DNA of 64,000 nt from Paraglaciecola sp030730205 (GCF_052119645.1 NZ_JBGQOM010000003.1:248001-312000), one strand, 5' to 3'; positions 34,957 to 44,731 are shown, numbered from the stretch's first letter. The notes: generated by a model from the sequence alone, not told the origin. Numbers and translations: made by a program.

Positions 34957-36549
34957 ATGTTAGATCAATACTCAAGCTTAGATTGGTTAGTTTTTGCTAC
35001 GTATGGCTTGGTATTATTAGGTTCTGGCTGGTTTTTTAATCGTAAATCAGCTAACAGCCAAGATTACTTTCTTGGTGGAAATTCCATGTCAGTATGGGTA
35101 GTAGCGATTTCTGTTCTTGCCACATCCCAATCTGCTGCCACATTCTTAGGCGGCCCCGATCAAGGCTATCGTGGCGACTTTTCATATCTTACTTCAAACA
35201 TAGGCGCTTTTATTGCCGCGCTCTTTGTTGCTTATTTTCTCATCCCGCGCTTTTATCAATTTAAGGTGTTCACCGTTTACGAACTACTAGAAAAACGCTT
35301 TGGGACAAAAGCTAAACAATATTCAGGCATGATGTATTTATTTGGTCGTATATTTGCTAGCGGTGCCCGTTTATACATGGCGGCAATAGCGATTTCGATG
35401 ATTTTGTTTGGTGATATTGCTGCAATGCATGTCGTTATTGCAGTATTCATTATTGCTGGTTGCGGACTACTGTATACCGTTTATGGCGGCATTCGCTCGG
35501 TCATCTACAGTGACGTGCTGCAATGTGGCATTTATGTAGGAGCGGCAATAGCAGTTGTGTACTACCTCTATGCTGCTATACCTGCAGATTTTAACACTAT
35601 CCTACACGCCTTATCTGAGCCAAGCCCTGGGGCAGCCTCTAAACTTACCTTTTTTCACTTTGATCTCGATTTTAGCGCTAAGGGAGTATTTAACCTTTGG
35701 TCGGTCATCACCGGCTTTGTGCTGCTAAACATCGCAGCTTTTGGCCTAGATCAAGACATGACCCAACGAGTACTAACGTGTAAAAATGCGCGTCAAGGGA
35801 GCAAAGCCATGCTGTATTCCGTGGTCATGGTGGTACCCGTCATGCTCGTTTTTATCAGTATCGGCTTACTGCTTTTTATTTTCTATGATCGACCTGACAT
35901 AATGAATAACGGGTCTTCTAGTAATGTCGTGCCTAGCTTTAAAGGCGAATCGGTTACGATCTTCATGTATTATGTACTTAATGAAATCCCAGCTGGCATA
36001 AAAGCCCTCGTCACAGTAGGGATTATCGCTGCGGCCTTGTCTACTTTAAATTCCGGCCTTAACTCGATGTCATCCGTAGTTGTGCAAGACCTCTATAGAC
36101 CCTGGTTAATGCGTCGTCGGCAAGATATTAGTGATCTGCACTATGTAAAGGCCGGTAGAATAGGCATGCTGGTGGTGGCGGTAGCACTCAGTGCCATGGC
36201 TTGCCTATGCTATTTTTGGCAACAACACTCTGACATGCCCCTCTTGCAGTTTGCACTCAGTGTAATGGTGTTTTCTTACAGCGGTTTGCTTGGCGTCTAT
36301 TTTACTGTGCTGTTTACGCATCGTGGTAATCACCGCAGTGTATTAGCAGCATTGTTAGGAGGTTTTATGCTGACCTTGTTTTTTCAGCCCTATGTCATGG
36401 CGCTGGTCCTCCCGCAAGAGTGGCTGTTTGACTTAGGATTTACATGGCAACTTTGCATCGGCAGTGCCTTGGCGTTTGCGATTTGCAGTAGTGGTTCAAA
36501 TCAGTCTGAACCCGATCGTGAACAAAATGAATTTATACAAGATAACTAA
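34957..36549 (+). CDS. Sodium:solute symporter (SSS family), candidate MurNAc/amino-sugar importer
   Basis: Inner-membrane sodium-coupled symporter, 530 aa, with about 13-14 helices. SSS features: SLDWLVFATYGLVLLGSGWF start, NSQDYFLGGNSMSVWVVAIS, ATSQSAATFLGGP (sodium-site region), YTVYGGIRSVIYSDVLQ, FGLDQDMTQRVL, and ALSTLNSGLNSMSSVV. It is 55 bp upstream of murQ on the same strand and has a perfect copy of the shared palindrome in its promoter. The family includes sialic-acid and other sugar carriers, so MurNAc, anhydroMurNAc or a GlcNAc-MurNAc product is the natural guess. This is inferred from context only. Confidence 0.9.
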   Translation: MLDQYSSLDWLVFATYGLVLLGSGWFFNRKSANSQDYFLGGNSMSVWVVAISVLATSQSAATFLGGPDQGYRGDFSYLTSNIGAFIAALFVAYFLIPRFYQFKVFTVYELLEKRFGTKAKQYSGMMYLFGRIFASGARLYMAAIAISMILFGDIAAMHVVIAVFIIAGCGLLYTVYGGIRSVIYSDVLQCGIYVGAAIAVVYYLYAAIPADFNTILHALSEPSPGAASKLTFFHFDLDFSAKGVFNLWSVITGFVLLNIAAFGLDQDMTQRVLTCKNARQGSKAMLYSVVMVVPVMLVFISIGLLLFIFYDRPDIMNNGSSSNVVPSFKGESVTIFMYYVLNEIPAGIKALVTVGIIAAALSTLNSGLNSMSSVVVQDLYRPWLMRRRQDISDLHYVKAGRIGMLVVAVALSAMACLCYFWQQHSDMPLLQFALSVMVFSYSGLLGVYFTVLFTHRGNHRSVLAALLGGFMLTLFFQPYVMALVLPQEWLFDLGFTWQLCIGSALAFAICSSGSNQSEPDREQNEFIQDN

Positions 36550-36604
36550 AGGGATTTGGTATATAAAACATACCCAAATTGCCGATGTTCATTAAATAAA
36601 AAAT

Positions 36605-37537
36605 GTGAAAATTACCATGACCCGAAATCCTCTTTTAAACGAGCTCCATTCTATATTGTCTGAAACTCGCAATAGCAGCACTTTAGATATCGATTTGCTC
36701 TCAACAGAAGCGATTCTGAATTTAATCAATGAGGAAGACCAAAAAGTTGCTTTAGCCATTAAACCGGCCTTACCCTTCATTGCCCAAGCTGTAGACTGCA
36801 TTGTTGAAGCCTTTCAAAATCAAGGCCGTTTAATCTACATTGGCGCGGGTACAAGCGGACGTTTAGGTATACTCGATGCCGTTGAATGCATCCCAACGTT
36901 TAGCGTGTCGGAAGATATGGTCATCGGTATTATTGCCGGCGGTGAAAAAGCCATTAAACGAGCCGTTGAAGGAGCGGAAGATAATCAAGCTGCAGCCATT
37001 TCAGACTTAAACGCCGTCAACTTCAATGCTAAGGATGTTGTCGTTGGTATCGCAGCAAGCGGTCGGACACCTTATGTAATTTCGGCTTTAAAATATGCAA
37101 AACAAATTGGCGCAAAATCAGTGTCTCTGAGCTGTAATCCCAATTCTGCAATCGGTAAAGCGGCAGATATCGAAATTTGCGCTGCCGTCGGCCCAGAAAT
37201 CCTCACAGGCTCCACCCGCATGAAGTCAGGCACGGCGCAAAAACTCATTTTAAATATGTTAAGTACCGCCAGTATGATCAGAATTGGCAAAACCTATCAA
37301 AATCTTATGGTTGATGTCAGTGCCAGCAATGAAAAACTCTATGCCAGAGCTTTGCTAATTGTGATGCAAGCCACAGACTGCAGCGAAGAAACCGCGACAC
37401 TGGCTCTAAAAGAAGCAGGTAACGAAGCCAAATTAGCGATTTTGATGATACTCACCCAATCTGATGCAGCACAGGCAACACAGCTCTTACAGCAACACCA
37501 CGGTTTTTTACGCAAAGCCGTGCAAAGTAAAGGGTAA
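36605..37537 (+). CDS. murQ: N-acetylmuramic acid 6-phosphate etherase
   Basis: Cytoplasmic lyase that cuts the lactyl ether of MurNAc-6-phosphate, giving GlcNAc-6-phosphate and D-lactate; 310 aa, normal length. SIS-domain motifs: YIGAGTSGRLGILDAVECIP (about residues 78-97), IAASGRTPYV, and the family signature GPEILTGSTRMKSGTAQKL. A C-terminal UBA-like region (about 255-310) ends with HGFLRKAV. The frame opens with GTG (36605); an ATG at 36617 is an alternative and neither has a strong ribosome site. It is followed by namZ after 7 bp. This is the only MurNAc-phosphate step visible; the kinase that feeds it is not in the window. Confidence 0.97.
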   Translation: MKITMTRNPLLNELHSILSETRNSSTLDIDLLSTEAILNLINEEDQKVALAIKPALPFIAQAVDCIVEAFQNQGRLIYIGAGTSGRLGILDAVECIPTFSVSEDMVIGIIAGGEKAIKRAVEGAEDNQAAAISDLNAVNFNAKDVVVGIAASGRTPYVISALKYAKQIGAKSVSLSCNPNSAIGKAADIEICAAVGPEILTGSTRMKSGTAQKLILNMLSTASMIRIGKTYQNLMVDVSASNEKLYARALLIVMQATDCSEETATLALKEAGNEAKLAILMILTQSDAAQATQLLQQHHGFLRKAVQSKG

Positions 37538-37544
37538 TGAGAGG

Positions 37545-38735
37545 GTGACACTTACATTTTCAACGAAAACTCTCGTCGTTTTCTGTCTGGTGTTTATCGC
37601 TAGCGCCTGCTCCACAATTGACATACAGCCACCAGCCACTTTGCAAGTGGGCGCCGAACAGGGTGAGCGCTACCTGCCTTTACTTAAAAATAAGAAGGTG
37701 GGGTTAGTCGTTAACCAATCGTCCTTAGTCCACGACCAACATTTACTTGATTATTTACTGGCCAATAAGATTAATGTGCTGCGTATTTTTGCGCCTGAAC
37801 ATGGCTTTAGAGGCGACTATGACGCAGGTGCCCATGTTAAAAATACTATAGACGCTAAAACAGGGGTGGCAATCAGTTCCATCTACGGTAAGCACAAAAA
37901 GCCTAGCCCTGAATTAATGGATGAGTTAGATGTCGTAATCTTTGATATTCAAGATGTGGGCGTCAGGTTTTATACCTTTATTAGTTCGATGCATTACATG
38001 ATGGAAGCGGCAGCAGAATCAGGTACCCAGTTTATGGTACTTGATCGTCCAAACCCTAACGGCAGCTTTGTAGACGGGCCTATTCTTGAACCTGATTTTC
38101 AGTCGTTTGTTGGTATACACCCAATTCCTATTTTACACGGCATGACCTTGGCTGAACTTGCCCGCATGATTAAAGGAGAGGGCTGGATAAACCAAGCTGA
38201 GTCTCTAAACCTAGTCACTATTGCCAATAAGCACTATCAGCGGGATATGCCCTACGAATTGCCCGTCGCACCGAGCCCTAATTTACCTAATCGCCAATCA
38301 ATTCAGCTCTATCCTTCACTGTGTTTTTTTGAAGCAACGCCTGTCAGTATTGGCCGAGGTACCGATTTCCCTTTTCAGGTCATGGGCCACGACATGATTT
38401 CCTTGGGTGACTTTGAATTTACGCCAGTATCGAAGCCAGGCAGCGCTTTGCATCCAAAACTTGAAAACCAACTCCTGTTTGGTACTGATTTACGTGCTAG
38501 TACAATACAAGGCTTAGATTTAAGTTTATTTATTCAGGCTTTTTCTCAGTTCAAAAAAGCCGGATTTGGTTTTTTTGAACGGCCTGATTTTATGGACAAA
38601 TTAGCGGGTACCGATAGTTTACGCTTGGCCATACAGCAAGGCCAAACTGCTAAGCAAATCAAAGCGGCATGGCAAACTGACTTACTTACCTTTAAACAAC
38701 AACGTAAGCCCTACTTACTGTATCCAGATTATTAA
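37545..38735 (+). CDS. namZ: Exo-beta-N-acetylmuramidase NamZ (DUF1343), lipoprotein, GTG start
   Basis: DUF1343 protein, 396 aa; in Bacillus and Tannerella members (NamZ) release MurNAc from the non-reducing ends of glycans or disaccharides. The N-terminus TLVVFCLVFIASACSTID is a lipoprotein signal (lipid Cys at about residue 22), so it sits at a membrane facing the periplasm or outside. Conserved blocks: GLVVNQSSL, FAPEHGFRGDYDAGAHV (with the Glu of the PEHG motif), IFDIQDVGVRFYTFISSMH, VLDRPNPNG, APSPNLPN and SIGRGTDFPF. GTG 37545 lies 7 bp after murQ and gives the signal peptide; the longer frame lies inside murQ. Its stop shares TTAA with the convergent rpiR stop. Confidence 0.92.
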   Translation: MTLTFSTKTLVVFCLVFIASACSTIDIQPPATLQVGAEQGERYLPLLKNKKVGLVVNQSSLVHDQHLLDYLLANKINVLRIFAPEHGFRGDYDAGAHVKNTIDAKTGVAISSIYGKHKKPSPELMDELDVVIFDIQDVGVRFYTFISSMHYMMEAAAESGTQFMVLDRPNPNGSFVDGPILEPDFQSFVGIHPIPILHGMTLAELARMIKGEGWINQAESLNLVTIANKHYQRDMPYELPVAPSPNLPNRQSIQLYPSLCFFEATPVSIGRGTDFPFQVMGHDMISLGDFEFTPVSKPGSALHPKLENQLLFGTDLRASTIQGLDLSLFIQAFSQFKKAGFGFFERPDFMDKLAGTDSLRLAIQQGQTAKQIKAAWQTDLLTFKQQRKPYLLYPDY

Positions 38736-39580
38736 GACATCCGTCTAAATTCGCTCACTACCGCGTTAGTTTTCTCTAAGGTTTGACGACCTTGGCGAGA
38801 AGACTGAGTTATCGCGATAAACAGAATATCAATAATAAACTCCTGAGCGGTGCGCGCTAATATGGACGACAAACGTGCTGACTCTTCATCGGCAACTGAA
38901 AACAGTTTTACATCAGCCAGATCTGAAATAGGATTGCTGCCGTAACGGGTAATGGAAATCACTTTTGACTGATTCTTTTTGGCCTGACTAACTACATTGA
39001 CGATTTCTTTAGTACTGCCCGATTCGCTGATAGCAAATACTAAATCGTTGTCAGACAACGTCGCGGCAAAAGCCAGCTGAGCATGGGCATCGGGCTCTTC
39101 AATGGCCAGCATGCCTAACTTTTGTAACTTATACGAAAAATCTTTCCCCACTAAAGCCGACCCACCCAAGCCACAAATTAAAATACGTTTGGCAGATTTC
39201 AAGATGTCTACTGCGGCTAAAAAGGCCGTTTCCTCATTCAGTTTTTGGGTTTCACTTAACACTGCCATTTTGCTACTAAGAAGCTTATCTGACATTTGAC
39301 TAAAACTATCAGTAATGGTGATTTTACCATGCAAGGTACCGCCACTGGGCGCAGTATTTAGCGCATCAATAATGCCCAATTTAAAGGCGGGATAGCCTTT
39401 ATACCCGAGTTTCTGGGCAAATTTAACGACACTAGATTGACTGACGCCTACCACATTGGCTAATTCTTGTGATGATAACTCGCGGATTGCATTGGATGAG
39501 TCGAGAGCGAATTTGGCTAATTTTAATTCACTGCTCGATAAAGAGCCTTTAAGGGCTTTAATTTTGCTAAATGTTGACAT
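38732..39580 (-). CDS. RpiR-family transcriptional regulator (MurR-like)
   Basis: Cytoplasmic sugar-phosphate-sensing repressor, 282 aa. An N-terminal HTH domain occupies about residues 1-77 (SSQELANVVGVSQSSVVKFA recognition region). A C-terminal SIS domain (about 105-250) has ILICGLGGSALVGKDFSYKL, FAISESGSTKEIVNVV and TRYGSNPISDLADV. SIS-domain relatives such as MurR bind MurNAc-6-phosphate, and position beside murQ/namZ suggests the same ligand here. It is downstream of the GH3 and TonB genes on the same strand and convergent with namZ (4-bp shared stop). A TAAATA-TTT-TATTTA palindrome sits 10 bp before its start, as expected for autoregulation. ATG 39580 was chosen over GTG 39586. Confidence 0.93.
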   Translation of the reverse strand: MSTFSKIKALKGSLSSSELKLAKFALDSSNAIRELSSQELANVVGVSQSSVVKFAQKLGYKGYPAFKLGIIDALNTAPSGGTLHGKITITDSFSQMSDKLLSSKMAVLSETQKLNEETAFLAAVDILKSAKRILICGLGGSALVGKDFSYKLQKLGMLAIEEPDAHAQLAFAATLSDNDLVFAISESGSTKEIVNVVSQAKKNQSKVISITRYGSNPISDLADVKLFSVADEESARLSSILARTAQEFIIDILFIAITQSSRQGRQTLEKTNAVVSEFRRMS

Positions 39581-39589
39581 TAACACTCA

Positions 39590-39604
39590 TAAATATTTTA
39601 TTTA
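39590..39604. promoter_or_regulatory. Candidate RpiR autoregulatory site
   Basis: TAAATA-TTT-TATTTA, a perfect 6+3+6 palindrome with the same spacing as the other sites but a TAAATA half-site instead of AGAATA. A related CAATA-TTT-TATTT lies at 39713-39725. Confidence 0.4.
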
Positions 39605-39760
39605 AACATTGCGAATAATTGTAGCCCATAGCATGTGAATAAATACATTAAAATATCTAAAATCAGCGTTTTACATAATCAACAGAAATGGAATATCCAC
39701 TCCTCTTGGCAGCAATATTTTATTTATAGCTCGTTTTATTATTTTGCTATATGTCGCTTA

Positions 39761-41629
39761 TCAGTCAATGGTCACAGGCAAAGTACCTGTGGCCACTTTA
39801 TTACCGGTAATAACATCCGCTAACGCGTTAAAAATGGCGCCCTCAAACTGCGTGATTAAACGGCCAGATTTGTCCATGTATTCCACTTTATTGCTGTTAT
39901 AAGCAAAACTCGCCAATATAACATCTGCGTAATGCGCAAAAACATTAACGTTGTAAGGTGCCCGCAGGCTAATAAAAATGGTGGTTTTTCCTTGGGCTTT
40001 GGCTGCCTGTAGTAGGGCTAGCTGTTGACTTAATTGCTGCTCTTTAGGTGCTCTATCACGCCACGTTTGAATGTCGTCCATACCGCCTAGTTCAACTAAA
40101 CTTTGATCCGGTGAGATATCTGCAGCAATAATCACATCCGCTTGCTCGCGCATATCAAAATCTGACCCCTGGTTACCGTTCGCTACACTGCCACACTGAA
40201 TGTTTACCTTGGGTAATCGTGTTGTAAGCGCTAAGGTCAAGGCCATACATTTGGTCGTATCGGGCATACTTAAATAGACTGACTTCAGGGTTTGCTTGAG
40301 AGGCAATACACCAGCATCTTTGATTTGAACAATGGCACTGTCAGCCAAGGCTTGTTCCACCTGCCGATGACGGGCATTACCTAAGGTGGCTTGTGCGTTT
40401 TCAATGGCTTGCTCTAAGGGCAAAGTATTGCGCTGAGCAAGTTGATATTGATTTTTTACCTGTTCAATACGCTGTGCCGAGAGAGTGATTTCTTGTTTGT
40501 CTAAGCGCTCGGTTTGCACGGCTTTTACCACATCATCAATGAGTGCATCTAATTTGCCAATATCTGCAGGGCGTCGAATAGCAATCGGCATTAAGGCAAT
40601 ATCAGCGCCAGCAGCAAAGGTTTGAATAACCGCTTCGGTTTTATCAAAAAAGTGAGATATGCCCGCCATATCCAAGGCATCGGTGACAATAAGGCCTTTA
40701 AATGCCATTTTATCACGCAGCAAATCCGTCAAAATTTTACGCGACATTGTCGCCGGTAAAATCGTGCTTTCACCTTCTTTGGTGGTAAATAGCGTATTGT
40801 CTAGCTGCGGATATTGAATGTGAGCGGTCATGATCATGGCAGGTGCATTTTGGTCAATCGCGTATTGGAAAGGCAGTAAATCCGATGCCTCTATTTGCTG
40901 TAAACCATGTTCAACCCGGGGCAAACCGGTATGGCTATCTACGCTGGTATCACCGTGTCCAGGGAAATGCTTCAAGGTTGCCATCATACCTTGAGCCTGC
41001 ATCGCCGCCATTTGTGCAGTGCCTAATTCTGCCACTATGTTTGCATCTTCGCCGTACGAGCGCACGTTGATCACTGGGTTAAGCGGATTTACATTTACAT
41101 CTACTGTAGGTGCAAAGTTTACATTGAAGCCAAGCGAGAGCAGCTCCTTAGCAATAATTTCACCGCTGAGGCGCGCAAAATAATCGCCATGCTGCGCATA
41201 GGTAGCGCCGATAGCCATATTGCCAGCAAACGAGGTCGCTAGGTTTTGCGGAATACGCACCACTCGCCCACCTTCTTGGTCAATGGCAATAAATAGGGGT
41301 GAGTGACCACCACGCTGCGCCGCTTGTTGTAAAGCATAGTTTAGCCTCAGCATTTGTTCGGTGTTATCTAAATTATCAGCAAACAACACGACTCCACCAA
41401 TGCCTGTATCACTGATCATCTTGCTCAACTCTTTGGGCAAGGTTGTCAGCGGTGTGTTGCAGCTGGTATCGAGCTCATCATCACAATAATAACGCAGATC
41501 TAACATCAACTTTTGGGCCACATACTCCCTTAGTTGCGTATCAGCGGGTTGCTTAACAGCACAAGAAACGCAAGATAGTGCGCCAAGTAATACTGCGATT
41601 AGTTTTTGTGAGATTGATGAATTTATCAC
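39761..41629 (-). CDS. Two-domain NagZ-type GH3 beta-N-acetylglucosaminidase, lipoprotein, GTG start
   Basis: Secreted/lipid-anchored glycoside hydrolase family 3 enzyme, 622 aa, expected to remove GlcNAc from GlcNAc-MurNAc muropeptides. NagZ signature LKHFPGHGDTSVDSHTGLP carries the His of the His-Asp dyad, and nucleophile Asp lies in GLIVTDALDMAGI. A second domain of about 190 residues follows, as in Bacillus NagZ (YbbD), whereas E. coli NagZ is single-domain and cytoplasmic. ATG 41653 abuts a terminator hairpin and has no ribosome site. GTG 41629 has AGGA eight bases upstream and yields a lipoprotein signal (KLIAVLLGALSC) directly, so I chose it. It follows the TonB gene (90 bp) and precedes rpiR. 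Confidence 0.9.
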   Translation of the reverse strand: MINSSISQKLIAVLLGALSCVSCAVKQPADTQLREYVAQKLMLDLRYYCDDELDTSCNTPLTTLPKELSKMISDTGIGGVVLFADNLDNTEQMLRLNYALQQAAQRGGHSPLFIAIDQEGGRVVRIPQNLATSFAGNMAIGATYAQHGDYFARLSGEIIAKELLSLGFNVNFAPTVDVNVNPLNPVINVRSYGEDANIVAELGTAQMAAMQAQGMMATLKHFPGHGDTSVDSHTGLPRVEHGLQQIEASDLLPFQYAIDQNAPAMIMTAHIQYPQLDNTLFTTKEGESTILPATMSRKILTDLLRDKMAFKGLIVTDALDMAGISHFFDKTEAVIQTFAAGADIALMPIAIRRPADIGKLDALIDDVVKAVQTERLDKQEITLSAQRIEQVKNQYQLAQRNTLPLEQAIENAQATLGNARHRQVEQALADSAIVQIKDAGVLPLKQTLKSVYLSMPDTTKCMALTLALTTRLPKVNIQCGSVANGNQGSDFDMREQADVIIAADISPDQSLVELGGMDDIQTWRDRAPKEQQLSQQLALLQAAKAQGKTTIFISLRAPYNVNVFAHYADVILASFAYNSNKVEYMDKSGRLITQFEGAIFNALADVITGNKVATGTLPVTID

Positions 41630-41653
41630 CTTAACGTTCCTATTATGTTGCAT

Positions 41654-41682
41654 AAAAATCCCCGCAAAGTGCGGGGATTTTT
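41654..41682 (-). terminator. Terminator hairpin between the TonB receptor and GH3 genes
   Basis: AATCCCCGCA/TGCGGGGATT (arms 41657-41666 and 41670-41679, 3-nt loop) extends with A-T pairs to 13 bp and has T-runs on both strands. On the minus strand it ends one base before an in-frame ATG (41653). Partial read-through would set the ratio of receptor to GH3/RpiR mRNA. Confidence 0.85.
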
Positions 41683-41719
41683 TGATGATATAAGCCACAA
41701 AACAGCTTATTGTCGTAAA

Positions 41720-44700
41720 TTAAAAACCAATGTTGACCGACAGTTGCAGTCTACGGGGATTGATTAAGTTACGCGCTTCACCAAAGGTAGAGCTTGAAAC
41801 CACTGGGTTGTAGTTGTAACCGGTTTGGTTATCAAATACGTTAAATAGATCGGCTTTAAACTTCAACACAATGTCATCTGTTAGATTGAAATTCTGTGCA
41901 TAATTTAAATCCAACTGCCAATGACTTGGCTCTCTACGGCTACCGGCAGGCTCTGAATAACGAATAGTTGAACTAGAATAACCATATACCGTGCCATCCC
42001 ATGCTTCCCAAACGTCACCTGATTGGTAGAGAAATTTAAAGCCAATATCGGCATTCCAATCAGTCGTATAGTAACCAATCGTTTTAAAAACGTGTGGTTT
42101 ATCACCGTGTAATTTACCGTATTTACCATCCCACAACATCCGCCCCTTACCATCGCCTAAGTTAGACGAGCCAATGAATAAATTACCGTCAGATGCAGTA
42201 CTCGTTATATCTTGATCATAGTTACCAAAATAATGGCTCCATACATAAGAGGCATTCAAATATAGATTGTCTCCGACGTACTCACCTTCAACACTGAATT
42301 CATAATAGGTATTTTTAGCTCCATCTAATTCGGCAATAACGTAAGAAGAACCACCAACATCATCACGGTAGGTTTGTAAGTCAGGAATATACAATCCATT
42401 AGCTGCTATATTCGCTGGAACGCCACCAAAAGGACCATATTCACCGTATAATCGCGCATCATTTGGCATATCTTCCCATGGGTGAAATGCCTTACGTTGA
42501 CGTACGTGAGTGCGCATGACAAATTCATCAGTAATGGTTTGATTAACCCCTACAGTAATCTCATCAGTTCGTCTGGCTTTAAGGTCATCTTGGAAAAACT
42601 TACCTGAAGAGCCAGAGGCCCCTGTGTTACCCACATAGTCGCCATTTTCATCAAAGTAAACTAATTGGGTTGCTTGGCTGTTTCTTGCCCATGATGCTGC
42701 ACGTGCCAATGAAGATGCTTCAGGGTTATAACTCGCAAAGTTTGCAAATACTGTATCCTCGCCGTTATATGCCCACGTTATGCCCAAACGTGGCTGAATC
42801 ATGTCGGTAAAATCTAGTTCATACATTTTGTATTGATGACCCGGCGCAAGCTCATAGCCAGAAGGGGTGCTTGAGTTTTCCTTAAGACCTTGGCCATACC
42901 AAATGTCATTGCTAAGAATAAAACCAACATTGTAGGTAAAGTTTCCATCGATGATCGTATCGTTAAACTCTAAGTTGTAGGATTTAGCTACAGAGGTGAT
43001 AGGTGGTACGACATCACCCGCGCTGCTCTCCAAACTCATTTGTTCTACAACGGCGGTATAGTAAATTGGGATGTCAGTTTCAAAATTGTCAGGCCTCAAA
43101 CCGCCAGCAAAACTAATATTTCCCCAACCGTTGGATAAACGAGACAAGACTTCTTTGCCTTCTTTCCATTGGAAACCTACATGTAAGGTATGCTGCATAC
43201 CCGCTAGTTCGGTTTCATGATCTAGTTTAACTTCGAAGCTTTTGCGGTAAAAATCTTGATTTGCAATCCCTGCACCTACCCCTACATACCCTCCGCCGGT
43301 TAACACACCTTCATCATTAATATAGCCATATTGGTTAATCAGCGTCTGTGCAGCATCGTTATCAAAACCGGCAATCTCAGGACGTAAATCTGGAACGCTA
43401 AACTGACCTAAGGTATCCAGCGCAGTAAGATCAAGAGATTCACCAATACGAGGCGTCACATCAGGAATTAAATTATCTGCGCGGCTTGCTGTTTCATAAC
43501 TGTAGTCGCTGTACTGAAATGTTAACGTAGTGTAATCATCGATTAAATACGAACCATCAAAGGTATAGATATCCTGATTAGCAGAAGAGCCCGACGAAGT
43601 AGAGTCTTGGTCAAATGAGCCCAACGACTCACCTTTCCCTTCGTTGTCAGAAGTCCGTAAGCTTAAATTAAACAGTAAATCGTCTGTAGGCGCCCACGTT
43701 AATTTTCCGAAGTATTCTTCACGTACACTTTTATAGTCTTTGACTGGGCCATAGGCCGTTTCTTTGTTAGCCCGCTCTACTTCGGGTCGATAATATGAAC
43801 CATAGAAAAACAATTCATCTTGGATTAGTGGACCACTTAAACTGGTTGTAATCCATGTTTTATCATCAGTATATTTCGTACCGTCAGCATCATCTTTATC
43901 TGCAACAAAGCTTTTAGGCTGAGTACGGTACTCTATGTTTGCATGAAATTCGTTGGTGCCCGATTTCGACACCGTATTAATGGCTAAACCACCAGATCGG
44001 TTAAAACCAATTGCTTTAGCGCCACCGCGGTCAATCGATACATAAGCTATGTCATGAGTAGATGGTTCTGATGCTAAGTTACCAAACATCGGTAATGAAA
44101 CATCTACGCCATCAAATCCATATTTATTATCTCGGCCAGAACCACCGGCTGATGGACCAAGAGTAGAATATTCGGAATATTGAACACCTGGGATCAACGA
44201 CAACAGGTCACGGTAATCTTGGCCAGACGGGATTTTAGATACCGCATCTTGACCTAAAGAGTTAGTCAACGACGAATCACCTTCGCGAATAACTTTAGAG
44301 CCTGTTATGTAAATAACTTCAGTATTGCTTGCGGGCGCACTCTCAAACGCCACATTCACGCTAGAAGATTGCTCAAGCAAAACTTGCACTGTAGTTTGAC
44401 GAACAGTGCCATCAGCAGAAGTAAATGTAAGCGTGTATTCACCCGGCATTAGGGCGGGCAAATTGTATGAACCATCCGCTTTGGTGGTGACTGTACGGGG
44501 TTTTGGCATAACACTGCTGCTGGCGGTCACCGTCACATTAGCAACCGAAATATCTGACACTTCAGTTGTCACTTTACCCTTTATGCTACCCGATTGCTGG
44601 GCGATAGCCGGGGCACTCATAAGCGCTCCTGTCAGCATAACAGCTGAAATAGATGCGGCAGGAGCACTCCATGCTCTGCGTACAGCCTGATGTAGGCGTC

Positions 44701-44731
44701 TTTTCATAAAATGTATGTGTTGTGTTGACAT
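41720..44731 (-). CDS. TonB-dependent receptor, Oar/carboxypeptidase-regulatory type
   Basis: Large outer-membrane receptor, 1003 aa, for energised uptake of a big nutrient, here probably peptidoglycan fragments (context inference). A long signal peptide (cleavage near APAIAQ) is followed by a carboxypeptidase-regulatory-like Ig-fold domain (about residues 45-125, GSIKGKVTTEVSDISVANVT). Next come the plug domain (about 130-270, with YRDLLSLIPGVQYSEYS and SGGLAINTVSKSGTNEFHAN) and a C-terminal beta-barrel ending VNIGF, a terminal Phe as in outer-membrane proteins. The start ATG 44731 has AGG nine bases upstream; the frame's GTG at 44740 is less likely. No SusD partner is adjacent. Its promoter region carries shared palindromes. 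Confidence 0.92.
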   Translation of the reverse strand: MSTQHIHFMKRRLHQAVRRAWSAPAASISAVMLTGALMSAPAIAQQSGSIKGKVTTEVSDISVANVTVTASSSVMPKPRTVTTKADGSYNLPALMPGEYTLTFTSADGTVRQTTVQVLLEQSSSVNVAFESAPASNTEVIYITGSKVIREGDSSLTNSLGQDAVSKIPSGQDYRDLLSLIPGVQYSEYSTLGPSAGGSGRDNKYGFDGVDVSLPMFGNLASEPSTHDIAYVSIDRGGAKAIGFNRSGGLAINTVSKSGTNEFHANIEYRTQPKSFVADKDDADGTKYTDDKTWITTSLSGPLIQDELFFYGSYYRPEVERANKETAYGPVKDYKSVREEYFGKLTWAPTDDLLFNLSLRTSDNEGKGESLGSFDQDSTSSGSSANQDIYTFDGSYLIDDYTTLTFQYSDYSYETASRADNLIPDVTPRIGESLDLTALDTLGQFSVPDLRPEIAGFDNDAAQTLINQYGYINDEGVLTGGGYVGVGAGIANQDFYRKSFEVKLDHETELAGMQHTLHVGFQWKEGKEVLSRLSNGWGNISFAGGLRPDNFETDIPIYYTAVVEQMSLESSAGDVVPPITSVAKSYNLEFNDTIIDGNFTYNVGFILSNDIWYGQGLKENSSTPSGYELAPGHQYKMYELDFTDMIQPRLGITWAYNGEDTVFANFASYNPEASSLARAASWARNSQATQLVYFDENGDYVGNTGASGSSGKFFQDDLKARRTDEITVGVNQTITDEFVMRTHVRQRKAFHPWEDMPNDARLYGEYGPFGGVPANIAANGLYIPDLQTYRDDVGGSSYVIAELDGAKNTYYEFSVEGEYVGDNLYLNASYVWSHYFGNYDQDITSTASDGNLFIGSSNLGDGKGRMLWDGKYGKLHGDKPHVFKTIGYYTTDWNADIGFKFLYQSGDVWEAWDGTVYGYSSSTIRYSEPAGSRREPSHWQLDLNYAQNFNLTDDIVLKFKADLFNVFDNQTGYNYNPVVSSSTFGEARNLINPRRLQLSVNIGF

